In this document: positions 40,866 through 49,330 of the stretch, in pieces
Numbering within the stretch: position 1 is the first letter of the stretch
How the letters are laid out: each line of letters opens with the position of its first letter
NCBI GenBank assembly: GCA_036267355.1
Contig: DATAWG010000053.1
Coordinates: 1 to 64,000, forward strand
Origin: Pirellulales bacterium
Lineage (GTDB): Bacteria; Planctomycetota; Planctomycetia; Pirellulales; DATAWG01
DNA: 64,000 nucleotides
Direction: 5' to 3'
Program-made: the position numbers and the translations under genes
The notes under the pieces: model-generated
Database searches by the model: none
Told to the model about the DNA's origin: nothing
The model's input: only the letters and a program-made list of their open reading frames with translations

Positions 40866-41117
40866 ATGAAACGCATTACATTATTGTTATCGCTCGGCCT
40901 GGGCATCTTGGTGGTTGCAGGCTGCAACGACGTGAAACGCAAGATCGTGGAAACGGGCCGAGGAACATTCGAGCACGCATTGAGCAAGACCGCTGGCGAC
41001 GTCCAGGACAAAGCCGACGAAGGCGTCAACAAGGGCGAGGCGTCGGTCACCGGCGCCGATAAGAAGAACAAAGATCGCAACGCATTGAACGGCAAGGACG
41101 ACGATTCGGATAAATAG
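40866..41117 (+). CDS. Small lipoprotein
   Basis: An 83-residue product starts with MKRITLLLSLGLGILVVAGC, a clear lipoprotein signal with Cys20 as the acylated residue. The rest is highly charged and likely disordered (KTAGDVQDKADEGVNKGEAS, ending KDDDSDK). A GAGAGG site lies 7 bases before ATG 40866. It should be tethered to a membrane and face outward. No known family is recognised. It precedes the TssH gene by 230 bp with a palindromic repeat between, so it is probably a separate unit. Confidence 0.78.
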   Translation: MKRITLLLSLGLGILVVAGCNDVKRKIVETGRGTFEHALSKTAGDVQDKADEGVNKGEASVTGADKKNKDRNALNGKDDDSDK

Positions 41118-41174
41118 CGCCGCTCGGCTGGCCGGGCTTCCAAGACCGCTTGCGCTGCAAGGGCGTGCCCCTTT

Positions 41175-41241
41175 AGCCCGAAGCGCTAGCAAGGACGAAC
41201 CGCCGCAGAATCTCTTCCTCGCTAACGCTTCGGGCTAGTAT
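41175..41241. repeat. Repeat family B/C hybrid pair
   Basis: The left arm (AGCCCGAAGCGCTAGCAAGGA) blends the CCCGAAGCG and GCTAGCAAGG types; the right arm (CTCGCTAACGCTTCGGGCTAG) is ordinary family B. The two pair imperfectly. Confidence 0.75.
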
Positions 41242-41348
41242 GGCACGGACCGCGGCGCCGGCGACCCGCACCGCTGCGGCGCACGCGTCTGTTCGATGCT
41301 TTCGAACCATCAATTTCTAACTTCTCATCCCGTCAGGTGCGAATCGGC

Positions 41349-44147
41349 ATGGCTGCAATCAATCTTAAGTCGCTCGTCGGAAAATTGAATCCCATCACCC
41401 GCCGCGCTTTGGAAGGAGCGGCCGGGCTCTGTCTTTCTCGCACCAACTACAACGTCGAAATCGAGCATTGGCTCCTCAAGCTGCTCGAGCCGGCCGACAC
41501 CGACCTCACGCGCATTCTGAAGCACTACGATGTCGACACCTCGCGAGCCAATCGCGAATTGACCAAATCGCTCGACGGCCTGAAAACCGGCAACGCTCGG
41601 GCACCGGAACTTTCGCCCGAAATCGTCGATCTCTCGCGCGAAGCCTGGGTCACCGCGTCGCTGAAATATGGCAGCCCGATGATCCGCACCGGCCATCTGT
41701 TGGTGACATTGCTCAGCGACCGCAATCTATCCGGGCGGCTGCGATCGAGTTCGCCCGAGTTGGCAAAGATTCCTGCCGAACAATTGGAAAAGGATTTGGC
41801 TGCGCTCACGTCGGGCACGGCGGAAGAAGCCGAACTGGCCCGATCGCAACCGAGCGGCGCCGCGGCGCCAGCGGGCGGCGATGGCCGGCCGGTTGCGGCC
41901 GATTCCAAAACCCCGTCGCTCGATCAGTTCACCACCAATCTCACCGATCTGGCCCGCCGCAAGAAGATCGATCCGGTGCTCGGCCGCGATACGGAAGTTC
42001 GCCAGATCATCGACATCCTCACGCGCCGCCGGCAAAACAACCCGATTCTCACCGGCGAGGCGGGGGTCGGCAAGACGGCCGTCGTCGAAGGGTTCGCACT
42101 GAAGATCGCGGCCGGCGATGTGCCCGATGCCTTGAAAAACGTCACGCTGCGAACGCTCGACTTGGGCCTGTTGCAAGCCGGCGCGGGGGTCAAAGGGGAA
42201 TTCGAGAATCGGCTCCGTTCGGTGATCGACGAAGTGAAGGCCTCGCCCACGCCGATCGTGATCTTCATCGACGAAGCGCACACGCTGATCGGCGCCGGCG
42301 GCGCGGCCGGGCAAGGCGATGCCGCCAACCTGCTCAAGCCCGCGCTCGCCCGCGGCGAGCTGCGCACGATCGCCGCCACCACCTGGGCCGAGTACAAGAA
42401 ATACTTCGAAAAAGACGCCGCCCTCACGCGGCGATTCCAAGTCGTGAAAATCGAAGAGCCGGGCGAGGCAGCCGCGGTCGAAATGATGCGCGGCCTGGTC
42501 GATACGCTCGAAAAACATCACGGCGTGCGGATCTTGAACGAAGCGGTCGTCGAAGCCGTGCGGCTCTCGAATCGCTACATCTCCGGCCGGCAATTGCCCG
42601 ACAAATCCGTCAGCCTCTTGGACACGGCTTGTGCCCGAGTGGCGATGAGCCATGCGGCCATTCCGCCGGCGATCGAAGATTTGCGCCGCCGCTATGAGCA
42701 ACTCGGCGTGTCGATCGCCGTGCTGGAGCGGGAGAATGTCACCGGCGGCGATCACGCCGAGCAAGTCGCCGAACTCACCGAGCAGCGCGCCGAAGTGAAA
42801 ACCGAACTCGATGCCTTGGAAAAGCGCTGGGAAAAAGAAAAGGAATTGGTGACGCAGATTCGCATAATCCGCGACCGCCTCGAAGGCCGGCCGCTCGTGG
42901 CTAAGCCGGCGATCAGCAAGCCGGCGATCAGCAAGCCGGACGCCGGAAAACCGGCCGCGGGCCCTGCCGGCGCCGCTGCGGGCGCGTCCAGCGGTGCCGC
43001 CACGGCGACGCTTGAAAAACCGGCGGCTAGCGCCGCGCCGCTAACGGCCGCCGAGCGCGAAAAGCTGCGCCACGAGCTCGATAGGCTCAATGCCGATTTG
43101 CACGAGATCCAAGGCGAAACGCCGCTGTTGCAGGTGTGCGTTGACGGCCAGGCTGTGGCCGATGTCGTCGCCGCCTGGACCGGCATCCCGGTCGGCCGCA
43201 TGGTGTCGAATGAAATTCAGACCGTGCTGAATCTCAAGCAAAAGATGGAAGAGCGGATCATCGGCCAATCGCATGCCCTCGAAGCCATCGCCCAAAGCAT
43301 CCGCACGTCGCGGGCCGGGCTGACGGATCCGCGCCGGCCTGTCGGCGTGTTCATGCTCGTCGGGCCCAGCGGCACCGGCAAAACGGAAACGGCCATCACG
43401 CTCGCCGAGTTGCTCTACGGCGGCGTGCAGAATATGACCGTCATCAACATGTCGGAATTCAAGGAAGAGCACAAAGTGTCGCTATTGATGGGCTCGCCGC
43501 CGGGCTACGTCGGCTATGGCGAGGGGGGCGTGCTCACTGAGGCGGTCCGCCGCCGGCCGTATAGCGTGGTGCTGTTGGATGAGTTGGAAAAATCGCATCC
43601 CGGCGTGCAGGAAATCTTTTATCAGGTGTTCGACAAGGGCCAGCTTCGCGACGGCGAAGGGCGCGACATCGATTTCAAGAACACCGTGATCCTGATGACC
43701 TCGAACGCGGCCACCGACACCGTGATGAAGCTCTGCGCCGATCCCGACACGATGCCCGACGCCGCCGGCCTGGCCGAGGCGCTGCGGCCGGAGCTATTGA
43801 AGGTGTTCAAGCCGGCGTTCTTGGGCCGAATCTCGATCATCCCCTATTTCCCGCTTTCCGACGAAGCCCTGCGCAACATCATCGAGCTGAAGCTCAAGCA
43901 GGTGCAGCGGCGGGTGGAAGACAACTACGACGCCGAGTTCAGCTATTCGCCCGACGTGGTGACGATGATCGCCGGGCGCTGCAAGGAAGTCGAAAGCGGG
44001 GCCCGCAATATCGACCACATCATTTCGCGCACGCTGCTGCCCGAGCTGTCGTCGGAATTTTTGAGCCGGATGGCCGAGGGCCGCTCGATCGGCGGCGTAC
44101 ACATCGGCGTCGACAAATCGGGCAATTTCGCCTACGAAATCGAATAA
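41349..44147 (+). CDS. tssH: TssH (ClpV)-type AAA+ ATPase
   Basis: The 932-residue protein has an N-terminal Clp repeat domain, two AAA+ domains and a coiled-coil middle. D1 has GEAGVGKTA (about 236) and IFIDEAHTL; D2 has GPSGTGKTE (about 672) and VVLLDELEKSHP. The IPVGRMVSNE and SPPGYVGYGEGGVLTEAV stretches and the N-terminal LKSLVGKLNPITRRALEGAAGLC favour ClpV over ClpB. ClpV recycles contracted type VI sheaths. A 50-residue Lys/Pro/Ala-rich insert (about 517-567) sits between the middle domain and D2, which is unusual. ATG 41349 is preferred to the GTG at 41337. hcp follows after a repeat-filled 289-bp gap; no sheath gene is present. Confidence 0.88.
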   Translation: MAAINLKSLVGKLNPITRRALEGAAGLCLSRTNYNVEIEHWLLKLLEPADTDLTRILKHYDVDTSRANRELTKSLDGLKTGNARAPELSPEIVDLSREAWVTASLKYGSPMIRTGHLLVTLLSDRNLSGRLRSSSPELAKIPAEQLEKDLAALTSGTAEEAELARSQPSGAAAPAGGDGRPVAADSKTPSLDQFTTNLTDLARRKKIDPVLGRDTEVRQIIDILTRRRQNNPILTGEAGVGKTAVVEGFALKIAAGDVPDALKNVTLRTLDLGLLQAGAGVKGEFENRLRSVIDEVKASPTPIVIFIDEAHTLIGAGGAAGQGDAANLLKPALARGELRTIAATTWAEYKKYFEKDAALTRRFQVVKIEEPGEAAAVEMMRGLVDTLEKHHGVRILNEAVVEAVRLSNRYISGRQLPDKSVSLLDTACARVAMSHAAIPPAIEDLRRRYEQLGVSIAVLERENVTGGDHAEQVAELTEQRAEVKTELDALEKRWEKEKELVTQIRIIRDRLEGRPLVAKPAISKPAISKPDAGKPAAGPAGAAAGASSGAATATLEKPAASAAPLTAAEREKLRHELDRLNADLHEIQGETPLLQVCVDGQAVADVVAAWTGIPVGRMVSNEIQTVLNLKQKMEERIIGQSHALEAIAQSIRTSRAGLTDPRRPVGVFMLVGPSGTGKTETAITLAELLYGGVQNMTVINMSEFKEEHKVSLLMGSPPGYVGYGEGGVLTEAVRRRPYSVVLLDELEKSHPGVQEIFYQVFDKGQLRDGEGRDIDFKNTVILMTSNAATDTVMKLCADPDTMPDAAGLAEALRPELLKVFKPAFLGRISIIPYFPLSDEALRNIIELKLKQVQRRVEDNYDAEFSYSPDVVTMIAGRCKEVESGARNIDHIISRTLLPELSSEFLSRMAEGRSIGGVHIGVDKSGNFAYEIE

Positions 44148-44191
44148 GTTTTTCGGCCGTTGAGAGAGTCAAGAACAAGCATTGTCTTGCG

Positions 44192-44376
44192 GCGGTTCGT
44201 CCCTCGCTAACGCTTCGGGCTAGTATGGCCAGCTTCGCGGCCAGCGCAGGAACCTCTAGCGTTCGCAACACTAGCCCGAAGCGTCAGCGAGGAAACCCCC
44301 GCCCCACGCGCCCGAAGCGTCAGCGAGGCGCAACACTAGCCCGAAGCGTCAGCGAGGAAGCCCCCGCCCCACGCGT
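44192..44376. repeat. Cluster of four family B repeats
   Basis: Copies at about 44200-44222 (inverted), 44271-44292, 44310-44328 and 44336-44358 separate tssH from hcp. The last three are joined by a repeated CCCCCGCCCCACGCG spacer, so part is a tandem duplication. Confidence 0.85.
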
Positions 44377-44396
44377 TCATTGTCTTCGTCCATGTA

Positions 44397-44428
44397 GCCT
44401 CAAGCCTCAAGCCTTCAGCCTCAAGCCT
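44397..44428 (+). other. CCTCAAG short tandem tract before hcp
   Basis: About four 7-9 base units of CCTCAAG / CCTTCAG fill the space just before the hcp ATG; no Shine-Dalgarno sequence is visible. It belongs with the C-rich tracts before 1856, 21142 and 32043. Confidence 0.6.
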
Positions 44429-44436
44429 ATTGCCCC

Positions 44437-44913
44437 ATGCCTACATTCCTGCAAATCCTCGATCTACCCGCCGGCACCTTCGAAGACAAGGGCTGGCTGC
44501 CGGTCAAGAGCATCAGCCAATCGGTGACCACCGAGGTCGGCAAATTCGAAGCGTCCGGCAAGGCTCGGCATGTTCCGTATTCCGAAGCCGGGGATGTGGA
44601 AGTCAAGCGTACGTTCGATCGCGGCTCGCTGTTCTTGCAATCGACGTGTTCCAGCGGCGAATTGCTCAAAGGCGTGAATCTCGTCTTCAGCCGCGCGGAT
44701 GAAAAAGAGTTCTATTTGAAGATCGAGATGAAGAACGTCTACATCAGCGAATTCGGCGTCGACATTTCCGACGGCGAAGATCCGGAAGAGACGGTGAAAT
44801 TCAATTACGAATCGGTGGTGTGGAAATTCCGCCCCAAAAACAAAGCCGGCAAACTGCTCGACTGGATGCAAGCCGGCTGGGACCGCTTCGAGCGCAAGCC
44901 CGTCACCGGCTGA
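44437..44913 (+). CDS. hcp: Hcp-family type VI tube protein
   Basis: The 158-residue protein matches the Hcp1/type VI secretion tube family. It begins with a strand (TFLQILDLPAGTFEDKGW), then SISQSVTTEVGKFEASGKARHVPYS, VEVKRTFDRGSLFLQ and the late EETVKFNYESVVWKFRP pattern (the usual E-x-I/V-x-L/F-x-Y). Hcp forms the hexameric inner tube of the type VI apparatus and can carry effectors. It follows tssH in the same direction, which supports both calls, but no tssB, tssC, vgrG or tssJ-M gene is in the window. Start 44437 has a repeated tract in place of a ribosome binding site. Confidence 0.85.
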   Translation: MPTFLQILDLPAGTFEDKGWLPVKSISQSVTTEVGKFEASGKARHVPYSEAGDVEVKRTFDRGSLFLQSTCSSGELLKGVNLVFSRADEKEFYLKIEMKNVYISEFGVDISDGEDPEETVKFNYESVVWKFRPKNKAGKLLDWMQAGWDRFERKPVTG

Positions 44914-45007
44914 GCGGCGCGACGAAGCAGGGAAACCACGAAATGCGCGAACGACGCGAATACGGCGAAGGCATTCGCCGGCTGTGCGAATTTCTTTCGC
45001 TGCCGCA

Positions 45008-45157
45008 TCAATTCGCCGACAAGTCGGGACAGCCGTCGAGATCGAGCATTTCGGCGAGCTTTTTACGATCGGTTTCGTTGCTGAGAAAACGGACCGATCC
45101 GTCCGCACATCCTGCAAATGCACCGCTGGTATGGTCGCTTGATATTAGGCCCGCCGT
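45008..45157 (-). pseudogene. DUF1559 C-terminal fragment
   Basis: On the - strand 45157-45008 reads ..SSDHTSGAFAGCADGSVRF.. then LSNETDRKKLAEMLDLDG and a TGA stop. This contains a perfect H-x9-DG motif, the C-terminal hallmark of DUF1559 proteins. A stop codon lies in frame directly upstream (45158-45160) and no prepilin start is found, so only the last 50 or so codons remain. The rest of the gap 44914-45352 holds one arm of the ACCACGAA repeat and two hairpins. Confidence 0.6.
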
Positions 45158-45246
45158 TTACGGGGGGTTTCGCGGTTAGAGAATTCGTTGTCGCCGAGCC
45201 CCGAGCATGGCCCTACGGGGGGGAAATTTAATTGGTCTCCCGAGTA

Positions 45247-45302
45247 CCCGGCATGAATGCCGGGCCTACGACCGCTTCGCTGGAAGCCCGGCGAACCGGG
45301 CT
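45247..45302. repeat. Two consecutive small hairpins
   Basis: CCCGGCAT-GA-ATGCCGGG (45247-45264) and AGCCCGG-CGAA-CCGGGCT (45285-45302) are both perfect. They lie 50-105 bases upstream of the dehydrogenase start and look like another dispersed family. Confidence 0.75.
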
Positions 45303-45352
45303 GAAACAGGCCTTTCAAATTCATTCATTCAATCGAATTATCAAAGTCGTCA

Positions 45353-46327
45353 ATGCGAATCGTTCTCTGCTATCCGGTTGAACAGCGGCATGTCGCGCAG
45401 ATTCAAGCCGCGGCGCCGGGGGCGGAAATTGTCGACGCCGGCCAACAGCGCGTGGCCGAGGAATTGCCGGCCGCCGATCTTTTTTGCGGGCATGCGAAAG
45501 TGCCGGTGCCGTGGGACGAGGTCGTGCGCGGCCGTCGGTTGCGGTGGATTCAATCGTCGGCCGCGGGGTTGGACCATTGCCTCGTGCCGTCGGTGGTCGA
45601 ATCGGAGATCATCGTGACCAGTGCCTCGGGCGTGTTGGCCGATCAGGTGGCGGAGCACACCGTGGCCCTGCTCACCGGCCTGTTGCGGAGCCTGCCGGTC
45701 TTTTTTCGAGCCCAGCAAAAGAAGGAATACATTCGCCGGCCGACCAGCGATCTGCACGGCAAGACGATCGGCATCGTCGGCTTGGGAGGCGTTGGCCGGC
45801 GCGTGGCGGAAGTGCTCGCGCCGTTCAAGACGCGGATTCTGGCGACCGACATGTTCCCGGTCGACCGGCCGCCGCATGTGGAATCGCTGTGGCCCGCCGA
45901 TCGACTGCACGATCTGTTGCGGCTGGTCGACGTGTTGATTCTGAGCGTGCCGCTGACGGACCAGACGCGATGGATGATCGACGCCCGCCGGCTGGCGATG
46001 CTGAAGCCCGGCGCGGTGCTGATGAATGTCGCGCGGGGGCAATTGATTGTCGAGGCCGATTTGGTGGGGGCGCTGGATTCGGGGCATTTGAGCGGGGCGG
46101 GATTGGATGTCGCCGCGGAAGAGCCGTTGCCTGCCGCGAGCCGGCTGTGGGATTTGCCGAATGTGATCGTCACGCCGCACGTCGGCGGGCAGAGCGCGCG
46201 GCGCATCGACGACATGACCGATTTCTTCTGCGAGAATTTGCGGCGCTATCAATCCGGCGAACCGTTGTTAAACTTAGTGGACAAGCGGCTGGGCTTCCCG
46301 GTGCGAAACGCTGCGGGGAAAGAGTGA
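45353..46327 (+). CDS. D-2-hydroxyacid dehydrogenase family
   Basis: The 324-residue enzyme has the NAD-binding IGIVGLGGVGRRVAE and the three catalytic positions of the family: Arg in NVARGQL, Glu in DVAAEEPLP and His in TPHVGGQS. It reduces a 2-keto acid to a D-2-hydroxy acid or the reverse, in the cytoplasm. Closest types by eye are glyoxylate/hydroxypyruvate or phosphoglycerate-like reductases, without the extra regulatory domain of SerA. ATG 45353 is a natural start. It is a single gene between repeats. Confidence 0.9.
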   Translation: MRIVLCYPVEQRHVAQIQAAAPGAEIVDAGQQRVAEELPAADLFCGHAKVPVPWDEVVRGRRLRWIQSSAAGLDHCLVPSVVESEIIVTSASGVLADQVAEHTVALLTGLLRSLPVFFRAQQKKEYIRRPTSDLHGKTIGIVGLGGVGRRVAEVLAPFKTRILATDMFPVDRPPHVESLWPADRLHDLLRLVDVLILSVPLTDQTRWMIDARRLAMLKPGAVLMNVARGQLIVEADLVGALDSGHLSGAGLDVAAEEPLPAASRLWDLPNVIVTPHVGGQSARRIDDMTDFFCENLRRYQSGEPLLNLVDKRLGFPVRNAAGKE

Positions 46328-46359
46328 GTCGCACGAAGGCAGTCCGTAAGTCGGGATCC

Positions 46360-46439
46360 GTGAGCGGCAAGGCGCTAGCCCGCCGGTCGAATGCGGCGCA
46401 ACGGTCGAAGAACCGGCGGCCAAGCGCCTTGCCGCTCAC
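46360..46439. repeat. Palindromic repeat family F
   Basis: Two 28-bp arms (46360-46387 and 46412-46439) are reverse complements with two mismatches and a 24-nt loop; the core is GAGCGGCAAGGCGCT. It starts 33 bp after the dehydrogenase stop. The loop length equals that of family A. Confidence 0.88.
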
Positions 46440-46627
46440 TATCCACACGTCGCCCGATCCGGCACACAATCGGCGCGCAGTCAATCGCCCACCGCAATTG
46501 CAAGGAATGCGGGTTGCCGCTTGATTGACGGCCTTTACCGCTCAAAGGGCGTGTGCCTAAGATAGAACCTCTGTCAACGGAAGGACGATCGGCACGGACA
46601 CCCCAGGCCAAGCCGAATTTGCACGCC

Positions 46628-47734
46628 ATGAACAACACGACCACATTCCAAGACGGCAAGGCGACGCTGACCTTCGGCGGCCAATTGGCCAAGCGCTGTC
46701 CCGACGAATTGCTCGCCCGCTACACGTCGCTGGTCGAAGATCAGCGGATGAATTGGACCGAGCATCATCGGCTGCTGCGGCTGCTCGGATCCGGGGGCCA
46801 GGGGGTCGTGTATCTTTCGCAGCGCCGCGGCACGGATGGATTCACGCTGCCGGTGGCGCTCAAGATTTTTTCGCCCGAACGCTACGAAGACGCCCGTGCC
46901 TATGATGAAGCGATGGGGCGGATCGCTCGCGTCGCGGCCCGGGTCGCGCAGATCCAGCAAGACAACCTGCTCGACGTGCACAACTTCGTCGATCGCAGCC
47001 GCATCCGGCTCATGGAAATGGAATGGATCGACGGCTACGATCTGAGCCGATTGCTGACGCACAGCATGCTCGATCGCTTCCGCGATCGGATGACGCCGCA
47101 TCGCTGGGAATATTTGAACAACGTGATCGTGACGGCGGGGCCCTCGCAGCCGCGGCTCAAGCCGGGCATCGCCGTGGCGATCGTGCGCGAATGCCTGGCG
47201 GCGCTCGCGGCGCTGCATCGCGAAGACATCGTGCATGGCGATGTGAAGCCGTCGAACATCATGCTCAAGCGGACAGGCAATGCCAAGATCGTCGACATCG
47301 GGTCGGCGTTTGCCCTGGATGCGGTGCCGCCGCAGCGCACCTGCACGCCGGTCTACACCGCGCCGGAAGTGCTCGAAGGGGGCGACTACACGCCGCGATC
47401 CGACCTCGCCAGCTTGGGCTATGTGCTGATCGAAATGCTCTCGGGCCGGCCGCCGTTCGCCGGGCTGACGAGCTATCGCGAGTTGCTCGAAGCGAAGCGA
47501 TTCTTGGCCCAGCGATTGCCGCTGATTTTGCCGCAAGAAGTCGTGTGCAACGAATTGCTGATGAACTTCTGCCGCACGTTGATCGCGCCCGACCCGATGC
47601 GTCGCTACCCGACGGCCGAGGCGGCCGACCTGGTGAAAGATGGGGCGGCTGCGTTCCATCGGCAGCTCATCGTCGGCGGGCTGGCCAGCGAATATGAAAA
47701 CGAAATTCGCTTGTGGCTGGAGGAATTGGATTAG
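46628..47734 (+). CDS. Ser/Thr protein kinase, soluble
   Basis: The 368-residue kinase has a glycine loop GSGGQGVVY, the ATP lysine in VALKIF, a catalytic loop HGDVKPSN (about 201-208) in place of HRD, and a metal loop DIGSAF in place of DFG. The activation end reads CTPVYTAPE and the domain closes with RSDLASLGYVL. The catalytic Asp and Lys are kept, so it is probably active; the missing HRD Arg suggests it does not depend on activation-loop phosphorylation. No membrane helix is visible. ATG 46628 is chosen over an upstream extension to 46553. Its partner is not evident; type VI genes 2 kb upstream are one speculative target. Confidence 0.88.
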   Translation: MNNTTTFQDGKATLTFGGQLAKRCPDELLARYTSLVEDQRMNWTEHHRLLRLLGSGGQGVVYLSQRRGTDGFTLPVALKIFSPERYEDARAYDEAMGRIARVAARVAQIQQDNLLDVHNFVDRSRIRLMEMEWIDGYDLSRLLTHSMLDRFRDRMTPHRWEYLNNVIVTAGPSQPRLKPGIAVAIVRECLAALAALHREDIVHGDVKPSNIMLKRTGNAKIVDIGSAFALDAVPPQRTCTPVYTAPEVLEGGDYTPRSDLASLGYVLIEMLSGRPPFAGLTSYRELLEAKRFLAQRLPLILPQEVVCNELLMNFCRTLIAPDPMRRYPTAEAADLVKDGAAAFHRQLIVGGLASEYENEIRLWLEELD

Positions 47735-47845
47735 AATAAAGGTTGCGGGTGCGTGGGTCGGAGGCCGGTTGGTGCATCTTTTCGGAATGTCTCATCTATA
47801 GCGTCGCGGTAAGTGAGGGCTGGGCATCTCCTCCGGGGCGCAAGT

Positions 47846-47904
47846 CCAGGGAAGGCGCCAGCCGAATTCCGCAATTGGCAGTGAGGTTGCCAGTCTTCCC
47901 TGGG
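47846..47904. repeat. CCCAGGGAAGGC inverted pair
   Basis: CCAGGGAAGGC (47846-47856) and CTTCCCTGGG (47895-47904) face each other. The same core forms the tandem pair at 51272-51416 and a single arm near 19952. The rest of the gap 47735-48109 has no gene. Confidence 0.75.
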
Positions 47905-47998
47905 CCGGATCCGGCCGAAAATTCCTCCATCGCAATTCGCTTCGGCAACCCCCAATGAAAAACCCTCATCCCCGCAAGATGATGATGTAGATTTGTCC

Positions 47999-48004
47999 TA
48001 TAAT
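47999..48004 (+). promoter_or_regulatory. Candidate -10 box TATAAT
   Basis: A perfect TATAAT lies 106 bases before the lipoprotein start at 48110. No good -35 box is seen 17 bases upstream, so the call is weak. Confidence 0.3.
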
Positions 48005-48109
48005 GCGCTCGTGGCAGCCGTGTTTTTAGCGCCGTTTTCCGCGTGGAGCCGAGTGTCGGCATCCCCGCGTTTCCCGAATATTTGGTCCCTTCGTGGGGAG
48101 TACGCGACG

Positions 48110-48637
48110 ATGAAACGTGCTTTGCTGATCAGCGGAATGTTGGGGTTGATGCTGATGCTCGGCTGTTGGAAGAAGGCCGAATCCGGGCCGAGCGCGCCGG
48201 GATGGTCGGGCTTTAATCCCGACAACGGCAAATTCACCGTCGCCATGCCAGGCACGCCTACGGAAACGCCGCTCGGCACGAACGGCAAGATGTGGACTTC
48301 AAGCTCCGACGGCATGACGTATAGCGTGAGCTACCAGGAACTGCAACTTCCGCCCGGCACCTCCGACACGGATCAGGCCGAGCAACAGCTAGATGCCGAA
48401 GAAGAAACGTATCTCACGCTGCAAGAGGGCAAGCACACGGGCGACCGAAAGCCGCTGATCGTCGGCGGAGTGCCGGGCCGCGAGGTGGATATCGACATCG
48501 ACGGCAAAACGATTCGCCGCGTGCGCATGGCGCTCGCAGGCAACCGGCTCTACATGATCGAAGTGAGCGGCCCGAAAGACAAAGTGAACGCTGCCGACAC
48601 CGACGCGTTTCTGGATTCGTTCCGGGTAGGAAAATAG
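48110..48637 (+). CDS. Lipoprotein of unknown function
   Basis: The 175-residue product starts with MKRALLISGMLGLMLMLGC, a clear lipoprotein signal with Cys19. The mature part (FNPDNGKFTVAMPGTPTE, later GVPGREVDIDIDGKTIRRVRM and a C-terminal ADTDAFLDSFRV) is a compact alpha/beta domain. It resembles small planctomycete lipoproteins whose ends read FLDSF. It should be membrane-tethered. A GGGGAG site lies about 10 bases before ATG 48110. No partner is evident. Confidence 0.78.
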   Translation: MKRALLISGMLGLMLMLGCWKKAESGPSAPGWSGFNPDNGKFTVAMPGTPTETPLGTNGKMWTSSSDGMTYSVSYQELQLPPGTSDTDQAEQQLDAEEETYLTLQEGKHTGDRKPLIVGGVPGREVDIDIDGKTIRRVRMALAGNRLYMIEVSGPKDKVNAADTDAFLDSFRVGK

Positions 48638-48741
48638 GCTGGTAGCAGGCTGCAGGCTGCAGGTGCGAAGACCGGCCGCCGCCACCGGTTGACGCCCGGT
48701 CCAGCGCTGTGGACAAATCGCTTCGGAATGCGGCCTCGCGG

Positions 48742-48803
48742 TTCTCGCTAACGCTTCGGGGCAGCTAGTGTCCCAAAACACTAGGGGCGAAGCGGCAGCG
48801 GGA
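48742..48803. repeat. Degenerate family B pair with inner hairpin
   Basis: TCTCGCTAACGCTTCGGGG and GGGGCGAAGCGGCAGCGGGA face each other; between them CTAGTGT and ACACTAG form a perfect 7-bp stem (48765-48784). Confidence 0.75.
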
Positions 48804-48838
48804 GACGCCCCGCGGCAGGACATTGCATCGAGATGGTT

Positions 48839-49330
48839 CTATTCGAGCCGCTCTGCTTCGATTTTCGCCGCTTGCTGGGCGCGGAATTGGCGCAGTTTGT
48901 CACGCAGCTCGGGGCGCGAGTTGCCGAGAATCGCAACGGCCAGTAGCGCCGCATTGACGGCCCCTGGCTTGCCGATGGCGAGCGTGCCGACTGGAATTCC
49001 GCCCGGCATTTGCACCGTGGAAAGAAGTGAATCCAAGCCCTTTAGCGAGGCGCTTTCCATCGGCACGCCGAGCACCGGCAAGACCGTATGCGCCGCCACG
49101 ACGCCGGCCAGATGTGCCGCCCCTCCCGCCGCTGCAATCATCACCTCGGCCCCGCGTTCTTCTGCCCCCGCGACCAAATCGGCCACGAGCTTCGGCGTGC
49201 GATGTGCCGAGGCAACCCGGCATTCGCAGGGCACGTCGAATTGCCGAAGTGTCTCGGCCGAATGGCGCATGACCTCCCAATCCGATTTGCTTCCCATCAT
49301 AATCAGTACCAGCGGCACCGTGTTTTCCAT
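48839..49330 (-). CDS. purE: PurE: N5-CAIR mutase
   Basis: The 163-residue enzyme rearranges N5-carboxyaminoimidazole ribonucleotide to CAIR in purine synthesis. The class I signature GSKSDWEVM, the VASAHRTP segment (catalytic His), AAAGGAAHLAGVVA, PVLGVPM and MPGGIPVGTLAIG are all present and the length is normal. It needs PurK as partner, which is not in the window. It stands alone and is divergent from the Sua5/TsaC gene. Confidence 0.95.
   Translation of the reverse strand: MENTVPLVLIMMGSKSDWEVMRHSAETLRQFDVPCECRVASAHRTPKLVADLVAGAEERGAEVMIAAAGGAAHLAGVVAAHTVLPVLGVPMESASLKGLDSLLSTVQMPGGIPVGTLAIGKPGAVNAALLAVAILGNSRPELRDKLRQFRAQQAAKIEAERLE

Noticed and set aside
47743-47958. Small 71-codon gene between kinase and lipoprotein
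   Set aside because: It is translated mostly from the CCCAGGGAAGGC repeat and has no start signal or domain.
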